The notes under the pieces were generated by a model. It did no database searches. It was not told where the DNA came from and saw nothing but the letters and a program-made list of their open reading frames with translations. This document shows, piece after piece, positions 36,633-46,013 of a stretch of DNA of 64,000 nucleotides. Every line of letters begins with the position of its first letter. Position 1 is the first letter of the stretch. Origin of the DNA: an uncultured Algibacter sp. (GTDB lineage Bacteria > Bacteroidota > Bacteroidia > Flavobacteriales > Flavobacteriaceae); assembly GCA_947499935.1 (NCBI GenBank), contig CANMQH010000003.1, forward strand, positions 186,001 through 250,000. The letters are read 5' to 3'. Made by a program: the position numbers and the translations under genes.

Positions 36633-38804
36633 TTACTTGCTTTTCACAGCCTCAACCAATTCTAATTGCTCCAAGCTCACATTTGTGGTAAACATTCCGT
36701 AATTGACAACAGCTTTGTTTTTTTCAATTTTATCAATGCTACCAACAGCACGCCCATCTTCTAAGCGTACTCTGTCTCCAATTTTTAAGATTGGTTTGGG
36801 TTTTGGGCTTTCAATAGCTTTTTGTTTTTCAGCTTTTTTCTTCTTTCTAATAACGTTTACTTTCTTTTCAGCCTCTTGTTTTACCTGAGTTTCTTTAGCT
36901 TTAATAACTTTTTTTTGTTTTGCAGAAACCTTTTTACGTTTAGAGTTTTCTATTTGAACGACTTTAAAAAGCTCTGCCATTAATTCGCGTTTTTGTTTGT
37001 TTTCAAAATACTTTTCGGCAATGTCATTTACTTTTTGTCCTAAGTAAATTAAGCGCTGGTTGCTGTCGTACAATTCTTGGTAACTTTCTAGCTTTTTTTG
37101 AATTTTAACATTGATTTCTTCTAGTTTATCAGCTTCCTCAATTTTCTTTCTTTCATTAAGTTTTAAAGATTGCCCTGTTTTTTCTAGTCTAGAGCGTTCT
37201 TTTTGCAGTTTTGCAATAGTAGCATCAAAACGTACTTTGCTTCTTTCAATTTTCTTTTTCGCACGATTTATTAAACTGTAAGGGATGCCATTTTTTTGAG
37301 CAACCTCAAAAGTAAAACTACTACCAGCTTGGCCAATAACTAATTTAAAAAGAGGTTCTAAGGTGCGCTCATCAAAAAGCATGTTGGCATTGAGCATATG
37401 TGGTAACTCGTTTGCTAGAATTTTTAAATTAGAATAATGTGTTGTTATAATTCCATAAGCTTCACGATGATAAAATTCTTCTAAAAACGTTTCGGCTAAT
37501 GCGCCTCCTAGTTCTGGGTCACTGCCTGTACCAAATTCATCAATAAGAAAAAGGGTGTTTTGGTTACACTTTTTCAAGAAATAATTCATTTGTTTTAATC
37601 GGTAACTGTATGTGCTTAAGTGGTTTTCTATAGATTGATTGTCGCCAATATCACTTAAAATCCTATCAAACAAACAAACGCTACTACGTTCGTGTACAGG
37701 AATAAGCATACCACTTTGTAGCATAACTTGTAATAGACCTACCGTTTTTAGGGTAATACTTTTTCCGCCAGCATTAGGGCCTGAAATAACAATAATCCTG
37801 CTATCTTGTTTTAATGCTATGGTTTGCGGAAAGGTTTTTTCTTTTTTCTCTAAATTATTTAAGTAGAGTAGTGGATGATAGGCATCGCGAAGCACCATGC
37901 TTTTGTCTTCGGAAATTTTAGGAAGAATGGCATTCATGGATTTTGCATATTTTGCTTTTGCAGAAATCACATCAACATCTATAAGAAGGTTTTGACAATC
38001 TGATAATAAGGTTAAAAACGGACGCATAAAGTTGGTAACGTCCTTTAAAATACGAATAACTTCTTCGCTCTCTTCGTATTCTAAATTATTTAACTCGCGA
38101 GAATATTGCAACGTTGTTTCAGGTTCAATATAAACAATACTACCCGTTTTGCTGCCTCCCATTATGGCGCCTTTAACTTTGCGCCTGTACATGGCTTTTA
38201 CGGCGAGTACGCGCTTGTTATCTACTACAGATTCTCTAATATCGTCTAAATACTCTAAGTTATGATACGTATTTAGTGCGCTACTAAAACTAGAATTTAT
38301 TTTACCTCTTATTTTATTTATAGATTGGCGTAAATCAAACAATAAATTTGAGGCATTATCTTTTATGTCTCCAAATCGGTCTACTATGGCATCAACTTTT
38401 TCAATAATAACTTTAGTCACTTCAATATGGGAAGCAAAAGCATTTAAATTTGGGTAATATTCTTCAAACTTTTTTAAGAATACTACAATAGCATTGACGG
38501 TAATAGATATTGAGACTATTTTCTTTAAACTATGAACTTCTAAAAAGGTGTTTTCTATGCGTAAGAGCTTTAATTCTTTAGTGATGCTATCAAAACCATG
38601 ATTAGGTATGCGATTATCGTTGTAAAAAGACGATAAATACTCATTGGTTAACTGTAGTGAAAGATATAGATCGTCCTTGTTTTTATATGGAGAAATTTCT
38701 AAAGCTTTTTCAAGTCCAAGTGGGGTTACACATAGCTCGCTAACTTGCTGTAAAACCGTTTGAAACTCTAAATCTTGTAAGGTCTTTTCGTGAATATGAA
38801 TCAT
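36633..38804 (-). CDS. mutS2: MutS2-type endonuclease lacking the Smr domain
   Basis: 723 residues of the MutS2 family. The ATPase has Walker A GPNAGGKSIT and Walker B with DEFGTGSDP, plus helical clamp text before and a long coiled coil (about 500-620) after. The C-terminal tail is a short KOW-like unit (GDRVRLEDGRAVGSI), but the Smr nuclease domain found in typical MutS2 (about 780 residues) is missing. It probably acts in recombination or ribosome rescue rather than mismatch repair. The long lysine-rich stretch (about 600-660) is low complexity. Confidence 0.88.
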   Translation of the reverse strand: MIHIHEKTLQDLEFQTVLQQVSELCVTPLGLEKALEISPYKNKDDLYLSLQLTNEYLSSFYNDNRIPNHGFDSITKELKLLRIENTFLEVHSLKKIVSISITVNAIVVFLKKFEEYYPNLNAFASHIEVTKVIIEKVDAIVDRFGDIKDNASNLLFDLRQSINKIRGKINSSFSSALNTYHNLEYLDDIRESVVDNKRVLAVKAMYRRKVKGAIMGGSKTGSIVYIEPETTLQYSRELNNLEYEESEEVIRILKDVTNFMRPFLTLLSDCQNLLIDVDVISAKAKYAKSMNAILPKISEDKSMVLRDAYHPLLYLNNLEKKEKTFPQTIALKQDSRIIVISGPNAGGKSITLKTVGLLQVMLQSGMLIPVHERSSVCLFDRILSDIGDNQSIENHLSTYSYRLKQMNYFLKKCNQNTLFLIDEFGTGSDPELGGALAETFLEEFYHREAYGIITTHYSNLKILANELPHMLNANMLFDERTLEPLFKLVIGQAGSSFTFEVAQKNGIPYSLINRAKKKIERSKVRFDATIAKLQKERSRLEKTGQSLKLNERKKIEEADKLEEINVKIQKKLESYQELYDSNQRLIYLGQKVNDIAEKYFENKQKRELMAELFKVVQIENSKRKKVSAKQKKVIKAKETQVKQEAEKKVNVIRKKKKAEKQKAIESPKPKPILKIGDRVRLEDGRAVGSIDKIEKNKAVVNYGMFTTNVSLEQLELVEAVKSK

Positions 38805-39044
38805 AGTTAATTAGGGATTCTAAAATAAAAGGAAAGCAAATTTAAACATTCTGTTTTAGGTGCATAAAATGTTTTGGAAATGGTTAACTATTGATTTTTT
38901 TTTTTACTTATATGTATTTTTATTGTGTTAAAATGTTAATTAACAGTAGGGTAAGCTTATTTAACAAAACGCTAACACATGTGATTAAATTTCTGTATAC
39001 CTTGTGATGAGTTTGAAATCATCAATCAAATTGTAACAGTAATT

Positions 39045-39072
39045 AAGCTCAATCCTACAAAGGTTGAGCTTT
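39045..39072 (+). terminator. Plus-strand terminator between two minus-strand genes
   Basis: An 8-bp stem (AAGCTCAA at 39045-39052, TTGAGCTT at 39064-39071) is followed by nine T on the plus strand. Neighbouring genes (mutS2 and miaE) are both on the minus strand, so no plus-strand gene explains it. Confidence 0.65.
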
Positions 39073-39076
39073 TTTT

Positions 39077-39658
39077 TTAACCATGTATGGTTTCGGATTT
39101 GCCATAGTTTTTAATCACTTCTGCTTCAAAATCAATGAGTTCTTGCCATCTTTTGTCTACGTCAATATTTTTTCCGTATTGACGGGCAAAGCCAATAAAC
39201 GTTGTGTAATGCCCAGCCTCACTAATCATTAAATCATGATAGAATTTAGAAAGCTCTGGGTCTTTTATTTCTTTTGAGAGTAATTTAAAACGTTCGCAGC
39301 TACGGGCTTCTATCATAGCCGAAAACAGCAAACGGTCTACCATAGATTGTAATCTATTACCGCCTTTATTCATAAATTTGTAGAGCTCATTTACATAACT
39401 GTCCTTGCGCTCCCTACCTAATTTATAACCTCGTTTCTTGATAATATCATGGACCATTTGGAAGTGTTCAAGCTCTTCTTGAGCTAAAACAAGTAAATCT
39501 GTAACCAAATCGGTGTGTTCAGAATTTAGGGTAATTATAGTAATAGCATTGGTGGCCGCCTTTTGCTCGCACCATGCATGATCTGTTAAAATTTCTTCAA
39601 TATTAGACTCTACAATGTTTACCCAACGTGGGTCTGTTGCTAATTTTAAACCAAGCAT
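39077..39658 (-). CDS. miaE: tRNA-(ms2io6A)-hydroxylase
   Basis: Di-iron monooxygenase that hydroxylates the isopentenyl group of ms2i6A37 in tRNA. 193 residues, four-helix bundle with carboxylate/histidine ligands in EELEHFQMVH, EARSCERF and SEAGHYTTF. Lies 47 bp before recG on the same (minus) strand in genomic order, so recG would be read first. Length is normal. Confidence 0.85.
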   Translation of the reverse strand: MLGLKLATDPRWVNIVESNIEEILTDHAWCEQKAATNAITIITLNSEHTDLVTDLLVLAQEELEHFQMVHDIIKKRGYKLGRERKDSYVNELYKFMNKGGNRLQSMVDRLLFSAMIEARSCERFKLLSKEIKDPELSKFYHDLMISEAGHYTTFIGFARQYGKNIDVDKRWQELIDFEAEVIKNYGKSETIHG

Positions 39659-39705
39659 ATTTTATTTTCTGTAAATATAATTAAATTCACTTTTAGCTTA
39701 TGTTT

Positions 39706-41808
39706 TCAAGAAATATAATTCCAAATATTCTTGTACTTACTAAGTGCTTTGTATGTATCTAAAACGACTTTATTTTGGTCATTAGTTAAGCTTGGGTCTA
39801 GTTTTAGCGTGTTTTTTGCATGATGCCTAGCCAATTGTAAAATATCGCTGTCTCTAATGATATCGGCAATTTTTAGGTTTAAAACGCCACTTTGTTGTGT
39901 GCCCATAATGTCTCCAGGACCACGCAGGCGTAAATCGGCCTCAGCAATTTCAAAACCATCATTGGTTCTTACCATGGTTTCTAGTCGCGTTTTGCTGTTG
40001 GCGCTTAACTTGTGCCCCGTCATTAAAATACAGTAGCTTTGCTCGGCGCCACGGCCTACACGCCCTCTTAGCTGGTGGAGTTGTGATAAACCAAAGCGTT
40101 CGGCACTCTCAACAATCATTACCGAGGCATTGGGTACGTTAACACCAACCTCAATAACTGTTGTTGCCACCATAATTTGAGTTTCACCTTTAATAAAACG
40201 TTGCATTTCAAAATCCTTATCAGCAGGTTTCATTTTACCATGGACTATAGATATTTGATATTTGGGCATCGGGAAATCTCTAGAGATACTTTCATAACCA
40301 TCCATTAAATCTTTATAATCCATTTTTTCGTTTTCTTGTATCAATGGGTAAACGATATAAATTTGTCTTCCTTTTGTTATTTCATCTCTAATAAATTTAA
40401 AAACATTAAGCCGATTTTTATCGTACCGATGTACCGTTTTTATAGACTTTCTACCTGGAGGTAATTCGTCTATTACAGAGATGTCTAAATCGCCATAAAC
40501 AGACATAGCAAGTGTACGCGGAATTGGTGTTGCCGTCATAACTAAAACATGAGGAGGCGATGTGTTTTTGTGCCACAATTTACTTCGTTGAGCAACTCCA
40601 AAACGATGTTGCTCATCTATAATAGCAAGGCCTAAATTCTTGAATTTAACTTTGTCTTCTAGCAACGCATGAGTGCCAATTAGTATCTGTAATTCGCCAT
40701 TTTCTAAAGCCTTATGAATTTCTTTTCTTATTGAAGTTTTAGTTGATCCTGTTAATATTTTAATACTGATATTCAGTTTTTTACATAGTTCTTGTAATCC
40801 ATTATAGTGTTGGACTGACAAAATTTCAGTCGGCGCCATTAAGCATGCTTGAAAACCGTTGTCAAGTGCCATGAGCATTGACATGAAAGCTACAATGGTC
40901 TTACCAGAGCCGACATCGCCCTGTAATAAGCGATTCATTTGTGCATTGCTGCCCAAATCGGCACGAATTTCTTTTAAAACACGTTTTTGTGCATGGGTTA
41001 ATTGGAAGGGTAAATGCTCTTTAAAAAAAGAATTAAAATAGGTGCCAACTTTATCAAATGGAAACCCTTTTATTTTAGATTTATGAATTAAATTTTTGAT
41101 AATTAATTGCAGTTGGATATAAAATAATTCTTCAAATTTTAATCTAAATTGTGCTTTAAAAAGTAACTCCTGATGCTTCGGAAAATGAACATTAAAAAGG
41201 GCTTCTTTTTTACTGATTAATTTTAATTCCGTACGTAAATTATCGGGCAGCGTTTCGTTAAATTTACCATTGGTTTCAATAAATAATTGTTGCATAATTT
41301 TACCAACAACACGATTTGAAATACCTCTATTTGATAATTTTTCGGTTGAAGGATAAACAGGTTGCATGGCAGAACGCATATTTTTTTCGTGATCTTCTAG
41401 CAGTTCTGTTTCTGGATGTGGCATGCTAAATTTGCCATTAAACCAATTGGTTTTACCAAAAATAACATATGTTGTGTTTAGTTTTAGGCTATCTCTAATC
41501 CATTTTTGCCCTCTAAACCAAACGAGTTCCATGTTACCAGTATCGTCTTGAAATGTAGCAACTAGACGTTTCCCTCGTTTTTGAGCCACTTCTTTAAATG
41601 CGGTTATTTTACCAATAACTTGTACATCGGCATTATTACGTTGTAATGTGTTTACTTTGTAATATTGCGTTCTATCTATGTATCTATTTGGAAATAAGTT
41701 TATTAAATCTTGATAGGTATGAATGCCCAACTCTTTGCGAAGCAAATCTGCACGATTTGGTCCAACACCTTTTAAATAATCTATGGGAGTTTGCAGATTA
41801 ACAGACAT
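39706..41808 (-). CDS. recG: ATP-dependent DNA helicase RecG
   Basis: Branch-migrating helicase that regresses stalled forks and processes Holliday junctions. 700 residues: wedge/OB domain near 20-200 (LFPNRYIDRT), helicase motif I GDVGSGKT, motif II DEQH, motif III TATPIPRT and VPNASVMIVESAERFG, then motif VI QLRGRVGRG. All expected motifs are present. The gene is followed by miaE (47 bp) and is divergent from the M1 peptidase. Confidence 0.94.
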   Translation of the reverse strand: MSVNLQTPIDYLKGVGPNRADLLRKELGIHTYQDLINLFPNRYIDRTQYYKVNTLQRNNADVQVIGKITAFKEVAQKRGKRLVATFQDDTGNMELVWFRGQKWIRDSLKLNTTYVIFGKTNWFNGKFSMPHPETELLEDHEKNMRSAMQPVYPSTEKLSNRGISNRVVGKIMQQLFIETNGKFNETLPDNLRTELKLISKKEALFNVHFPKHQELLFKAQFRLKFEELFYIQLQLIIKNLIHKSKIKGFPFDKVGTYFNSFFKEHLPFQLTHAQKRVLKEIRADLGSNAQMNRLLQGDVGSGKTIVAFMSMLMALDNGFQACLMAPTEILSVQHYNGLQELCKKLNISIKILTGSTKTSIRKEIHKALENGELQILIGTHALLEDKVKFKNLGLAIIDEQHRFGVAQRSKLWHKNTSPPHVLVMTATPIPRTLAMSVYGDLDISVIDELPPGRKSIKTVHRYDKNRLNVFKFIRDEITKGRQIYIVYPLIQENEKMDYKDLMDGYESISRDFPMPKYQISIVHGKMKPADKDFEMQRFIKGETQIMVATTVIEVGVNVPNASVMIVESAERFGLSQLHQLRGRVGRGAEQSYCILMTGHKLSANSKTRLETMVRTNDGFEIAEADLRLRGPGDIMGTQQSGVLNLKIADIIRDSDILQLARHHAKNTLKLDPSLTNDQNKVVLDTYKALSKYKNIWNYIS

Positions 41809-41926
41809 AACAGCGAATTTAAATAATTATCGTTAAATGAGTGAGAATTATCTAAGGATTCATTTTTCAAGCTTATTTTTCTTATTAAAATTGTATTTTG
41901 GTACCCTATCTTGGTTGTATGTTTTT

Positions 41927-43951
41927 ATGAAATATGTATCGTTTCTTTTAGTTGTATTTGTTGTTGTTTTCGCAAGAGGACAACAAGTAGATTCTGTGGA
42001 CTTTAAGACTGCTAAAGCCGATATTTCTTTTGGAGATTTAAATAAAAAAGAGATTTTTGGAACTATACAATATACCTTTGAAATCTTAAAAGATGTAGAT
42101 TCTGTTTTTGTTGATGCTAGAGCCTTTAAAAATATTAGGTATGTTTTAGATGATACTTTTAAGGGTGAAAAATATAATGGTAGTCAGCTTATTGTAAAAC
42201 ATAACTTTAAAAAAGGCGATGTACATGTATTAGATATTACTTGGGAAACCCAACCCAAAAAAGCGATGTATTTTATAGACTGGAGTCATAGCTTAGGTAA
42301 TAAGCAAATCTGGACGCAAGGTCAAGGAAAATACACGAGTAACTGGCTTCCTAGTTTTGATGATATGAATGAAAAGGTTGAATTTGATATAAGTATTTCG
42401 TTTAATAATGCATATCATGTTATATCAAATGGTAAACTAATTAAAAAAGACATTAATGATACTCAAACCAAATGGCATTATAATATGGAAGCTCCTATGG
42501 CTAGCTATTTAGTGGCTATAGCTATTGGTAAATACCATAAAAAAGTAGAATATTCTAATAGTAATATCCCTTTAGAGCTTTATTATTACCCTAAAGATTC
42601 CTTAAATTTTGAGCCAACGTACCGTTATACCAAAAAAATATTTGATTTTTTAGAAAACGAAATTGGGGTACCGTATCCGTGGCAAAATTATAAACAAATC
42701 CCAGTTAAAGACTTTTTATACGCTGGTATGGAAAACACGACTACCACTATATTTTCTGATAGTTTTGTCATTGATTCTATAGCTTACATAGATAAAAATT
42801 ATGTAAACGTAAATGCACACGAATTGGCACACCAATGGTTTGGAGATTTGGTAACCGAAACCTCTGGCACGCACCATTGGTTGCAAGAAGGTTTTGCAAC
42901 CTATTATACCTTATTAGCCGAGAAAGCTATTTTTGGAGAAGATTATTACCATTGGCGGCTTTATGAGTATGCTAACGAGTTATTAGCGCAAGATAATGCA
43001 GGGCAAAGCACATCGCTTTTAAATCCTAAATCTAGCAGTGTTACATTTTATAAAAAAGGCGCTTGGGTTTTACATATATTGCGAGAAAAAGTAGGGGATA
43101 AGGCTTTTACTAAAGCAGTTAAGAGCTATTTACTTAAACATCAATTTAAAAATGTTGAAACCAATGATTTTATTAGTGAAGTAGAGGCAACAAGTGGTTT
43201 AGATTTATTAAATTTTAAAAATGATTATCTACTAGAAAAACATAATACATTTCTTAATAAAAAAGTGTTATTACTTAAAAATAAAAAACTTTATAAAAGT
43301 GCTGGGTTATCAGCATTAGACAGACCATCGAACGAAGATTTAAACGACTTTAGAAAAGAACAAAATAAAATTAAGCTTCAAAAATTATCAAGTTCAATTT
43401 CTACTGAAACCAAAGTTGAATTTTTTAATGATTTATTTAACGATTCATTGGTTAATAAAATAGAATTATATAAAACAGCATTATCTTTAAAAGATATTAA
43501 AGTCCGTCAAGCAGTTGCTCAAAATTTAAATACGATTCCATTAGAGTTGAAAACTGAATATGAGTCGCTTCTTGATGATAAATCGTATTTAACTATTGAG
43601 ATAGCTTTATTTAACTTATGGCAAAATTTTCCGCAACAGCGAAAAAAATATTTGTACAAAACACAATATATACAGGGGTTTAAGGATAAAAATATTAGAA
43701 CACTGTGGTTAACATTAGCTTTAATTACTGAAGATTTTGAGATAGAAAATAAAAAGCAATATTTTAAAGAGTTAACAGCATATACAAGCGATATGTATGG
43801 CTTTGAAATTAGGCAAAATGCGTTTCGGTATTTAAACGAAATTAAGGCATGTAATAATTTGTGCATTAAAAATCTAGAAGCAGGAATAGAGCATCATAAC
43901 TGGCAATTTTCTAAATTTGCCAAACAACTTTTAAATGATATGAGTAAATGA
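41927..43951 (+). CDS. M1 family aminopeptidase
   Basis: Zinc aminopeptidase, 674 residues from the ATG at 41927, which starts a signal peptide (MKYVSFLLVVFVVVFARG). A longer in-frame start at 41837 adds a polar-hydrophobic tract and is less likely. The zinc motif HELAHQWFG has His298 and Glu299; the third ligand is in EGFATYYT. The substrate motif GMENTT (like GxMEN) precedes it. The gene ends with a 4-bp overlap (ATGA) onto the patatin gene. Confidence 0.9.
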   Translation: MKYVSFLLVVFVVVFARGQQVDSVDFKTAKADISFGDLNKKEIFGTIQYTFEILKDVDSVFVDARAFKNIRYVLDDTFKGEKYNGSQLIVKHNFKKGDVHVLDITWETQPKKAMYFIDWSHSLGNKQIWTQGQGKYTSNWLPSFDDMNEKVEFDISISFNNAYHVISNGKLIKKDINDTQTKWHYNMEAPMASYLVAIAIGKYHKKVEYSNSNIPLELYYYPKDSLNFEPTYRYTKKIFDFLENEIGVPYPWQNYKQIPVKDFLYAGMENTTTTIFSDSFVIDSIAYIDKNYVNVNAHELAHQWFGDLVTETSGTHHWLQEGFATYYTLLAEKAIFGEDYYHWRLYEYANELLAQDNAGQSTSLLNPKSSSVTFYKKGAWVLHILREKVGDKAFTKAVKSYLLKHQFKNVETNDFISEVEATSGLDLLNFKNDYLLEKHNTFLNKKVLLLKNKKLYKSAGLSALDRPSNEDLNDFRKEQNKIKLQKLSSSISTETKVEFFNDLFNDSLVNKIELYKTALSLKDIKVRQAVAQNLNTIPLELKTEYESLLDDKSYLTIEIALFNLWQNFPQQRKKYLYKTQYIQGFKDKNIRTLWLTLALITEDFEIENKKQYFKELTAYTSDMYGFEIRQNAFRYLNEIKACNNLCIKNLEAGIEHHNWQFSKFAKQLLNDMSK

Positions 43952-44874
43952 GAGCATTAGTAATTTCGGGAGGAGGCAGTAAAGGCGCTTATGCAGGTGG
44001 TGTTGCGCAATATTTAATTCAAGAAGAAGGCAGAAACTATGATATGTTTTTTGGTACATCTACAGGAAGTTTGCTAGTGCCTCATTTGGCTGCAGGGGAG
44101 ATTGATAAAATTCAGAAGATTTTTACCAATGTTAATCAAAACAATATTTTTAGCGTTAACCCTTTTGTTATAAGAAAAAAAGGAGATAGAGAGTACGTAT
44201 CTGTAGATTTTATAAACACATTATGGCAGTTTCTTAAAAAGAAACGCACGTTTGGAGAAAGTAAAGCCCTGAGGCGACATATAAAAAAGAATTTTACCAT
44301 AGATGAGTATAACTTAATTAGAGAGACTAAAGATGATGTTGTGGTTACGGTTTCTAATCTATCTAAAAATGGTGTAGAATATAAGTCTATAAAAGATTTT
44401 TCGTATGACGAATTTTGTGATTGGATATGGATTTCATGTAATTATATTCCATTTATGTCTTTGGTGAAGAAAAATGGTTTTGAATATGCAGATGGCGGAC
44501 TAGGTTGTGTTGTGCCTATTAGAGAAGCTATATTACGTGGTGCAACCGAGGTAGATGCTGTAATATTAGAATCTGAAAACATGGCATATAACAAAGTTTT
44601 GGGAAAAAACCCATTCTCATTAATGATTAACTTATTTAGTCATCTATTGGATCAAGTGGAGCGTAGTGATATTACTATTGGAAAATTAGCAGCAAAGAAT
44701 AGAAATGTGAAGCTTAATTTATACTACACACCATCAAAACTAACAGAAAACTCACTAATATTTAATAAAAAATTAATGACATCTTGGTGGCAACAGGGCT
44801 ATGATTATGCTAAGAAAAAGAGTAAGGATGCACAATGTAATGAATTGCGCATTAAAGATTTACCACAAATCTGA
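43948..44874 (+). CDS. Patatin-like phospholipase
   Basis: 308 residues. The oxyanion loop GGGSKGAYAGG (from residue 8), the nucleophile GTSTGS (Ser38) and the DGG acid motif (ADGGLGCVVP near 180) make the Ser-Asp dyad. No signal peptide, so it acts in the cytoplasm or at the membrane, splitting fatty acids from lipids. Coupled to the M1 peptidase by overlap, and converging by 15 bp with the minus-strand membrane protein gene. Confidence 0.88.
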   Translation: MRALVISGGGSKGAYAGGVAQYLIQEEGRNYDMFFGTSTGSLLVPHLAAGEIDKIQKIFTNVNQNNIFSVNPFVIRKKGDREYVSVDFINTLWQFLKKKRTFGESKALRRHIKKNFTIDEYNLIRETKDDVVVTVSNLSKNGVEYKSIKDFSYDEFCDWIWISCNYIPFMSLVKKNGFEYADGGLGCVVPIREAILRGATEVDAVILESENMAYNKVLGKNPFSLMINLFSHLLDQVERSDITIGKLAAKNRNVKLNLYYTPSKLTENSLIFNKKLMTSWWQQGYDYAKKKSKDAQCNELRIKDLPQI

Positions 44875-45381
44875 GACTTCTTCTTTAATAAAAGATAATG
44901 CTGTATCACTTGGTGATCGACGCTCCATCATTTCTGTTAAAACAACTTCTCTAAGCTTATTGGCAGTGTCCGTTTTTTCGAGCATACTCGCCTTTCTAAT
45001 CAACTGTATTGTAGCATTCTTTGAGGTGGCAATAATACTCCAACATTTATCGCTTATATAAATTTGTTGTGATAAATTATGTTCAAACTCTTGTTCGATA
45101 CTTTGTATGAGTAACGCTTCGTAACTTTCTTTATCTGTAGATATTGGTGCAATTCTAATAAGTAATTTAGAGGGTATAATACGCTCAAGAAATATAACCA
45201 TACGCTCATAAGCTTGAAGCCTTAAAGGAAGCGCATTAACTTGTAAATCTTTTTTTAATAAAAAGCGTCTACGACCATCTTCATTTTTAGTATGTTCTCT
45301 AAAAAAATAGTATGCTATAAGTCCAGTAATTACTGTAGGTATGGCATATAAAAAAAGATCGATAATTCTTGAGACTTCCAT
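44860..45381 (-). CDS. Membrane protein, DUF7935-like
   Basis: 173 residues from the ATG at 45381 (MEVSRIIDLF); a Met further out at 45429 gives 16 more residues. One N-terminal transmembrane helix (about 8-30 of this start), then a charged helical domain with RLQAYERMVIFLERI, a phrase I associate with a Bacteroidota family (DUF7935). The 3' end overlaps the convergent patatin gene by 15 bp. Confidence 0.55.
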   Translation of the reverse strand: MEVSRIIDLFLYAIPTVITGLIAYYFFREHTKNEDGRRRFLLKKDLQVNALPLRLQAYERMVIFLERIIPSKLLIRIAPISTDKESYEALLIQSIEQEFEHNLSQQIYISDKCWSIIATSKNATIQLIRKASMLEKTDTANKLREVVLTEMMERRSPSDTALSFIKEEVSDLW

Positions 45382-45487
45382 ATAAATAAGTTTAGTTGCA
45401 AACATAAGTGCTTTAGGTAAATTGTACAAGAAATTATTTAAAGCTTAAGATTCTTTTTTTTTTTTGTATTGTTTGGAAATATTCAGA

Positions 45488-45690
45488 TTACAGCACCTTT
45501 TTTGTATTTAATGTAGGATACATTTTCGGTAATTTACTTAATCTATCTTTATTTGCTGTATTTTCAAATATATGAATTTTATTATTCCAAGCTTCATGAC
45601 TTTCATTATCTATAATTGATTGTATTGAAGATTAATCATCACAATCAATAATTTTCCATGTCCATTTTTTTGTTGCAAGTCCAGTCCTAG
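45488..45690 (-). pseudogene. Uncharacterised coding-like fragment with internal stop
   Basis: A minus-strand frame reads GLATKKWTWKIIDCDD, an in-frame stop, then SSIQSIIDNESHEAWNNK to a final stop at 45488. The composition looks coding but no family is recognised and there is no proper start. It abuts an IS3 relic on its upstream side. It could be the remains of a gene disrupted by that element. Confidence 0.3.
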
Positions 45691-45691
45691 C

Positions 45692-45908
45692 ATGACTGAA
45701 AAATATGATCCTTACGAAAAATGTAATAGTAGAGTGAGTAAATAGAATTTTAAAGCAAGAATTTGATATAGCGAGAAGTATAAAGGACTTTCGTATTAAG
45801 AAAAAATTATCGAAACATATAATGCCTTAAGGCTACATTTATCTAATAATAAGTTGACACCAATGCAAATGCATGCACAAAATAAATTGAAACCAAAACA
45901 ATACAAAT
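45692..45908 (+). mobile_element. Relic of an IS3-family transposase (OrfB C-terminus)
   Basis: Three pieces in two frames give the standard IS3 OrfB ending: MTEKYDPYEK (frame of 45692), RILKQEFDIARSIKDFRI (frame of 45741) and IIETYNALRLHLSNN with TPMQMH (frame of 45806). Two frameshifts and stops make it dead. No N-terminal catalytic part and no terminal repeats are seen. The segment supplies most of the content of the 630-bp gene-free stretch here. Confidence 0.7.
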
Positions 45909-45946
45909 TAAAAAAGCTGAACAATCATATGATTGTTCAGCTTTAA
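45909..45946 (-). terminator. Terminator of the ompA-like gene
   Basis: A 16-bp perfect stem (45912-45927 with 45928-45943, loop minimal) is followed on the minus strand by T. It lies about 70 bp after the OmpA stop. Confidence 0.7.
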
Positions 45947-46013
45947 GTAATAATTTTTACCGGTTATTTAATACTAGATAAACCTTTATTATTAAATATT
46001 AAAGGATGTTTCT

